From assembly GCF_003265355.1 (NCBI RefSeq), contig NZ_QFRW01000314.1, positions 1 through 34,241 on the forward strand: DNA of 34,241 nucleotides. Direction: 5' to 3'. This DNA is from Glycomyces dulcitolivorans (GTDB lineage: Bacteria; Actinomycetota; Actinomycetes; Mycobacteriales; Micromonosporaceae). This document shows, piece after piece, positions 30,267 through 34,241 of this stretch. The notes beneath the pieces are model-generated. The model worked only from the letters and a program-made list of their open reading frames with translations, was not told the DNA's origin and made no database searches. Positions within the stretch are counted from its first letter, which is position 1; every line of letters begins with the position of its first letter. A program made the translations under genes and the position numbers.

Positions 30267-31237
30267 GCGCGGCCCTCCCCGGACTCGGCGATCTTCTTGA
30301 TGCGGTCGCCGAGGACGGTGAACGACAGCACGAGCAGGAACAGGAACGCTCCCGGGAACAGGAAGTACGCGGGGTCGACGGCGTACCAGGGCACCGAGCT
30401 CGCGATCATCTGGCCCCACGAGGGGGTCGGGGGGACGACGCCGACGCCCAGAAAGGACAGTCCGGCTTCGGTGCCGACGTAGCCGGGCACGGCGAGGGTG
30501 GTCATGACGATGATCGTGGAGGAGAGGTTCGGGAGGATCTCCTTGAAGATGATCTGGGCGCTGGAGGCGCCCGAGGCCTTCGCGGACTCGACGAACTCCC
30601 TCTGCTTGAGCGACATGGTCTGTCCACGCACGATCCGGGCCAGGTAGGGCCAGCCGAAGAAGGAGATCACGACGACCAGGAGCGCCTGGCGGTTCTCGGC
30701 CGGGAGGGCCGAGAGGACCGCGATCATGAAGATGAGGGCCGGGAAGGCCATCAGGAACTCCATGACGCGCGAGACGACCATGTCGATGCGCCCGCCGAAG
30801 TACCCGGCGACGAGTCCGAAGACGACGCCGAGGACGCTGGTGAGCGCGGTGGCCAGGAGCGCGATCGTCATGGACACCCTGGCGCCGTAGACGATCCGCG
30901 CGAAGATGTCGCGGCCGTTGCCGGGCTCGACGCCGAACCAGTGGTCGGCCGAGATGCCGCCGCCCCAGCCGAGCGGGAGGCCGCCGAGGTTGGAGTCGAC
31001 GGCGGCCTGGTCGAATTCGAGCGGCCCGTGGCCGCTGAGCTTGACCAGGAGCGGCGCGGCCAGCGCCATGAGGATGACGATGAGGATGTAGGCGCTGCAA
31101 GCGATCGCGACGCGGTCGCTCAGGAAGGCGCGCACGAGCCGTCGGCCCGAGGCGGGCGGCGAGGACGATGCGGGATCGCCCATCGCCTCGCCGCCCGCGG
31201 CACCTTCAGCTTCGATTGCTGTCGGAGTGAAGGTCAT
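30263..31237 (-). CDS. Peptide ABC importer permease (DppC-like)
   Basis: A 324-residue permease. A Ser/Pro/Gly-rich cytoplasmic head (1-33) precedes the first span, then an extracytoplasmic region with DHWFGVEPGNGRDIFARIVYGARVS, the OppC_N-type signature, and five more spans. The EAA loop is EFVESAKASGASSAQIIFKEILPN. It forms the translocation pore with the DppB-like permease. It starts 5 bases after the end of the binding-protein gene. A clear complete Dpp set (binding protein, C, B, D, F) is therefore encoded in one run. Confidence 0.94.
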   Translation of the reverse strand: MTFTPTAIEAEGAAGGEAMGDPASSSPPASGRRLVRAFLSDRVAIACSAYILIVILMALAAPLLVKLSGHGPLEFDQAAVDSNLGGLPLGWGGGISADHWFGVEPGNGRDIFARIVYGARVSMTIALLATALTSVLGVVFGLVAGYFGGRIDMVVSRVMEFLMAFPALIFMIAVLSALPAENRQALLVVVISFFGWPYLARIVRGQTMSLKQREFVESAKASGASSAQIIFKEILPNLSSTIIVMTTLAVPGYVGTEAGLSFLGVGVVPPTPSWGQMIASSVPWYAVDPAYFLFPGAFLFLLVLSFTVLGDRIKKIAESGEGRA

Positions 31238-31242
31238 CGGTA

Positions 31243-32928
31243 TCAGCCCGCGGACGGGTCCTTGAGCCCGATGATCGTCAAGTCGGTCAGGCTGGTGTTC
31301 GGGATGTAGTTCGCGACGTTCTCCCCGGGGAGGAAGACGCCCTTCTCCCACAGCAGCGGGGCCATCGGCGCGAGCGCCATGACCTCCTCGTCGAACTCGC
31401 CCCACTCGGTGTTCGCGGCGTCGAGGTCGGTCATGGCCTTGATCTCGTCGATGCGGGCGTTGATGCCTGCATCGTTGAGCTGGGCGAGGTTGTTGTTGCC
31501 CTTGTCGGTGATGAGTCGGCCGTCCACAAGGGGCGGGACCATCGTGGACGCGGAGGACGCCCAGTCCGGGCACCAGCCGGTGATGGCGGCGTCGTGCTGC
31601 TGGGAGGGCGTGCCGATCGTCTCGTAGAACGTCGAGGTGTCGATGACGTTCAGCTCGACGGTGACGTTGATCTTCGCGAGCGCCTGCTGGATCGATTCGG
31701 CCTGCGCCTGCATGATCGGCTGCGAGCGGATGTCCAGCGTGAACGAGAAGCCGTCCTGGAGGCCGACGGAGGCGAGGAGCTCCAGGGCCTTGTCGGGGTC
31801 GCCGGTGCCGCCGTCGCTCGGGTAGAGGTCGAAGTCCTTGTGGCCGTTCACCGAAGGGGGCGTGATCGTGGTCGCGGGGTCGGCGAGCTGGTTGCCGCCC
31901 GAGGCCGTCTGGAGCGAGGCGCGGTCGATGGCGTAGTTCATCGCCTGCCGGACCTCGACCTTGTCGAACGGGGCCTTGGTGGTGTTCATGCCCATGTAGG
32001 TGGTGCAGTAGGCGGCGGCGGTCTCGACCCGGTCGGCCAGGTCCGGGGACTGGAGCCGGGCCAGGGTCGCGGGCTGGATGCGCCCGGAGATCGCGTTGAC
32101 GTCGGTGCCCTGGCCGGCCATGAGTCGCTCGTCGATCGTGGCCCCGTCGAGGCCGATCTCGAACTCCCACGCGTCCGGGTAGGCCTTGCGGACGTCGTCC
32201 GTGTCGGCGTCCCAGTACTCGTTGCGCACCAGCTTGATCATGCTGCCGGGCGTGTAGGACTCCAGCGTGTACGGGCCGGAGGCGATGATGTCGTTGATGA
32301 ACTCGTCGCCCGCGCCGGTCCCGACCGGGAACGGCACCGCGTTCGGCTGGGCGAGCACGCTGTCGAACTCGGGGAACGGCTTGATGAGGTGGAAGACGAT
32401 CGTCTTCTCGTCGGGGGTCTCGATCCCGGGGTGGTCGCCGGAGGTGTACGGGCCGGCGTAGTCGGCGGGGGCCTCGATCGTGTTCCGCAGCCACGGGGAG
32501 CCGATGCCGATCTCGGGGTCCCACGCGCGGGAGATGCCGAATTCGAGCTCGGTGGAGGTGATCGGGTCGCCGTTGTCGAACTTCAGGCCGTCTTTGAGGG
32601 TGTAGGTCCAGGTGAGACCGTCTTCGGAGGCCGTGCCGAGGCTCTCGGCCATGTCGGGGACGACGGCGTTCGGGTTCTCGGCGTCGCCGGCGGCCTGCAT
32701 GGTGAGGCCGCGGTAGACGAGGCGGTAGAAGGCGTTGACGCCGCCGTCCCAGCCGCGCGCCGGGTCGAGGTAGGAGAAGTCCGCGTTCTGGAGCATGTGC
32801 ATGGTCCCGCCGGAGACGGGGTCGTCGCCGGCAGCGCCGCCGGAGGTGTCGTTCTGCCCGCTACAGGCGGTCAGGAGCAGCGCCGCGGCGACGAGGGCCG
32901 CCGGTGCGCGCGTGAGCTTCTTCAGCAT
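31243..32928 (-). CDS. Peptide-binding lipoprotein of an ABC importer (SBP_bac_5)
   Basis: A 561-residue family-5 solute-binding protein. The N terminus is a lipoprotein signal with a basic start (LKKLTR), a hydrophobic core and the lipobox LLTAC, so Cys22 would be lipidated and the protein anchored outside the cell. Family features include MLQNADFSYLDPARGW, the WTYTLKDGLKFDNGDPI cluster, and FDKVEVRQAMNYAIDRASL. The ligand should be peptide-like; in this locus probably (glyco)peptides with hydroxyproline. AAGGAA lies 7 bases upstream of the ATG. It is the first gene of operon B; the leader of about 100 bases ends at an operator-like repeat (33037-33060). Confidence 0.95.
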   Translation of the reverse strand: MLKKLTRAPAALVAAALLLTACSGQNDTSGGAAGDDPVSGGTMHMLQNADFSYLDPARGWDGGVNAFYRLVYRGLTMQAAGDAENPNAVVPDMAESLGTASEDGLTWTYTLKDGLKFDNGDPITSTELEFGISRAWDPEIGIGSPWLRNTIEAPADYAGPYTSGDHPGIETPDEKTIVFHLIKPFPEFDSVLAQPNAVPFPVGTGAGDEFINDIIASGPYTLESYTPGSMIKLVRNEYWDADTDDVRKAYPDAWEFEIGLDGATIDERLMAGQGTDVNAISGRIQPATLARLQSPDLADRVETAAAYCTTYMGMNTTKAPFDKVEVRQAMNYAIDRASLQTASGGNQLADPATTITPPSVNGHKDFDLYPSDGGTGDPDKALELLASVGLQDGFSFTLDIRSQPIMQAQAESIQQALAKINVTVELNVIDTSTFYETIGTPSQQHDAAITGWCPDWASSASTMVPPLVDGRLITDKGNNNLAQLNDAGINARIDEIKAMTDLDAANTEWGEFDEEVMALAPMAPLLWEKGVFLPGENVANYIPNTSLTDLTIIGLKDPSAG

Positions 32929-33036
32929 GGGGGATTTCCTTTTCGGTTGTTCGCGCCGGTCGACCGCTCCTTGCGCCCGGGGGGCGGGCGTGCTCGGAGC
33001 CGTCTGGCCGGGGCTCTGGAGGCGCCGGTTCGCAGT

Positions 33037-33060
33037 AACATATCACATATCACATATCAC
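33037..33060. promoter_or_regulatory. Operator region upstream of operon B (three CATATCA repeats)
   Basis: AACATATCACATATC (33037-33051) matches 12 of 15 bases of the operon A palindrome in the same orientation, including a shared TAA-side flank (GTTCGCAGTAA here, GTTCAGTAA there). The heptamer CATATCA is repeated three times in direct 7-base steps (33039, 33046, 33053), giving overlapping registers of the site. It lies 109 bases before the binding-protein ATG. The rest of the 207-base gap shows only a small palindrome, CGGTCGACCG (32957-32966). Confidence 0.7.
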
Positions 33061-33135
33061 TGATCCGGCCTTGATCTCCAGTGCGAACGCGCCCGTCAGC
33101 GAGGGGAGCACGGGGCCCGCGGGCAGGTCCCGGCG

Positions 33136-34125
33136 TCAGTCCCGTTCGAGCAGCCCGGCGAGGGCCGCGGCCGTCCGGGCGACGGTCGGGTCCTCGTCCT
33201 GGGCCGCAAGGTGAAGCAGTTCGAGCGCGAGCGGGGTCGGCAGTTCGGCGAGGGCCTGGACGAGGCGCAGGCGAACCTCCGGGTCCTTTGTGGAGGCCGC
33301 CGTGAGGGCGTGCTTGATGCGGTCGGACTGCGCGGGGTCGGCCGCCAGCGCGCCCAGGACTTCGGCGGCCTCGACGTCGTTCGTGCCCTCGACGACCATG
33401 CGGACGAGGACGGGGACCGCCTCGGGTCTGCCGCGGGAGCCGAGGGCGAGGGCCGCGTGCCGGCGGACCGCGGCGTCGCCGTCTTTGAGTGCGGCAGTGA
33501 GGAACACGGAGGCCCGGTCGTCGGGGATCTCGGCGAGGGCCAGGACCGCGCGGCGCCTGACCTGGACGTCCGCGGACTCCAGTCCGGGGGCGAGGCTGGC
33601 GGCGACGTCGTGGTCGGCGCGGGCGAGGGCCCAGCGGAGGGCGCCGGCGACGTTCAGGTCGGACTCGGTCAGGATCGCCTCGGCGAGGGCCGGGGCGGGC
33701 ATGTCGGCGGCCGGGGCGAGGACGGCCTGCTGGCGGCGGGCGGCGTCGGGCGAGGCGAGGCCGTGGAGGAGTTCGACGATGCGCAGGACGTCCTCCCAGC
33801 CGGTGGGCTCGGTCGCGTCGACCGCCTTGAGCCGCTTGAGGAGTTCCCGCTCGCGGGCGAGGCGGCGCTCGGTGGCGTCGATGAGGTCGCCGATGAGGGC
33901 GGCGGGCGCGAACTCGGGGTCGTCGAGGACGCGGCCGATCTGGCGCAGGGACAGGCCCAGGGTGCGCAGGCTCTCGACGTGGAAGATCCGGCGGATGTCG
34001 GCGTCGGAGTATTCGCGGTACCCCCCGACGGTGCGGCCGGTGGGCCGCACCAGTCCGAGGGCGTCGTAGTGCCTGAGCATCCTGGTGCTCACGCCGGATC
34101 GGCGCGCGACCTCACCGATCAGCAT
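33136..34125 (-). CDS. MerR-family regulator with C-terminal HEAT repeats
   Basis: A 329-residue protein with a MerR winged helix at residues 1-70 (MLIGEVARRSGVSTRMLRHYD, GYREYSDADIRRIFHVESL), a coiled coil (about 80-105), and then a long alpha-helical C-terminal region with about five repeated HEAT-like units, such as VQVRRRAVLALAEI, AAVRRHAALALGSRGRPEAV, PEVRLRLVQALAEL and PTVARTAAALAGLL. HEAT repeats are protein- or ligand-binding scaffolds and are an uncommon sensor domain for MerR proteins. It lies upstream of operon B on the same strand but 207 bases separate them, and it overlaps an upstream gene by 14 bases, so it probably belongs to that transcription unit. Confidence 0.92.
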   Translation of the reverse strand: MLIGEVARRSGVSTRMLRHYDALGLVRPTGRTVGGYREYSDADIRRIFHVESLRTLGLSLRQIGRVLDDPEFAPAALIGDLIDATERRLARERELLKRLKAVDATEPTGWEDVLRIVELLHGLASPDAARRQQAVLAPAADMPAPALAEAILTESDLNVAGALRWALARADHDVAASLAPGLESADVQVRRRAVLALAEIPDDRASVFLTAALKDGDAAVRRHAALALGSRGRPEAVPVLVRMVVEGTNDVEAAEVLGALAADPAQSDRIKHALTAASTKDPEVRLRLVQALAELPTPLALELLHLAAQDEDPTVARTAAALAGLLERD

Positions 34126-34241
34126 CGGGCTCCTTGCCGCCGAGGGCGAACGCGCGCCGCGCGGTGTCGAGGTTGAGCTCGAACGCGGCGTCCGGGTCGC
34201 GCAGGAGCCGCTCGGTGGCGCGCGCGTGCGCGGCCACGCGC
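34112..34241 (-). CDS. 3' end of an unrecognised gene
   Basis: The last 42 codons of a gene that starts beyond the window. The visible C terminus is helical and charged (TERLLRDPDAAFELNLDTAR, then RAFALGGKEPDADR). The frame overlaps the MerR-HEAT start by 14 bases, which supports a real, coupled gene. No family is recognised. Confidence 0.6.
   Translation of the reverse strand, partial: RVAAHARATERLLRDPDAAFELNLDTARRAFALGGKEPDADR

Noticed and set aside
33037-33060. Simple tandem repeat of CATATCA as a plain microsatellite
   Set aside because: Its similarity in sequence, flank and orientation to the operon A palindrome makes a regulatory site more likely than random slippage alone.

Overview
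The window is about 34 kb of very GC-rich DNA with dense, mostly minus-strand genes, strong G/C third-position codon use, many 4-bp ATGA gene junctions, occasional GTG starts, and several NarL-type two-component systems and MerR/ArsR/GntR regulators. This points to an actinobacterium (Actinomycetota). Genus cannot be fixed from sequence reading alone; a soil or plant-associated filamentous or Glycomyces-like organism would fit. No rRNA, tRNA, CRISPR array, insertion sequence or phage gene was seen, and no stretch over 300 bases lacks a gene.

Layout. 1-14 kb is ordinary accessory and regulatory content: the 3' end of a NarL-type histidine kinase with its response regulator; a MerR regulator divergent from a membrane protein; a Nudix hydrolase; a membrane-anchored ABC1/UbiB kinase-like protein; an SRPBCC-ArsR pair divergent from a P-loop kinase, with two matching palindromes between them; a VOC protein with an AraC-type regulator; a hotdog thioesterase; an MFS transporter; and a four-gene ABC exporter plus two-component operon (14004 down to 10206).

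14.1-33.1 kb is the most interesting part. It is one catabolic locus made of two minus-strand operons and a GntR/FCD regulator. Operon A (21040 to 14139) encodes a three-subunit D-hydroxyproline dehydrogenase, a DapA-family deaminase, a 4-hydroxyproline 2-epimerase and an alpha-ketoglutaric semialdehyde dehydrogenase: the complete known route from trans-4-hydroxy-L-proline to 2-oxoglutarate. Operon B (32928 to 22067) encodes a complete dipeptide/oligopeptide ABC importer, a prolyl iminopeptidase, an Xaa-Pro aminopeptidase and a GH127 beta-L-arabinofuranosidase without a signal peptide. GH127 enzymes are known to remove beta-L-arabinofuranose from arabinosylated hydroxyproline. Together these suggest uptake of arabinosylated, hydroxyproline-rich plant peptides (extensin fragments or arabinosylated signalling peptides), trimming in the cytosol, and oxidation of the hydroxyproline.

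Both operons carry a closely related AT-rich operator-like element (AATATGTCACATATT at 21102 and AACATATCACATATC at 33037) in the same orientation, and near-copies lie inside two of the structural genes. This suggests a single regulon, probably under the GntR protein encoded between the operons. The window ends with a MerR regulator carrying HEAT repeats and the 3' end of an unrecognised gene.
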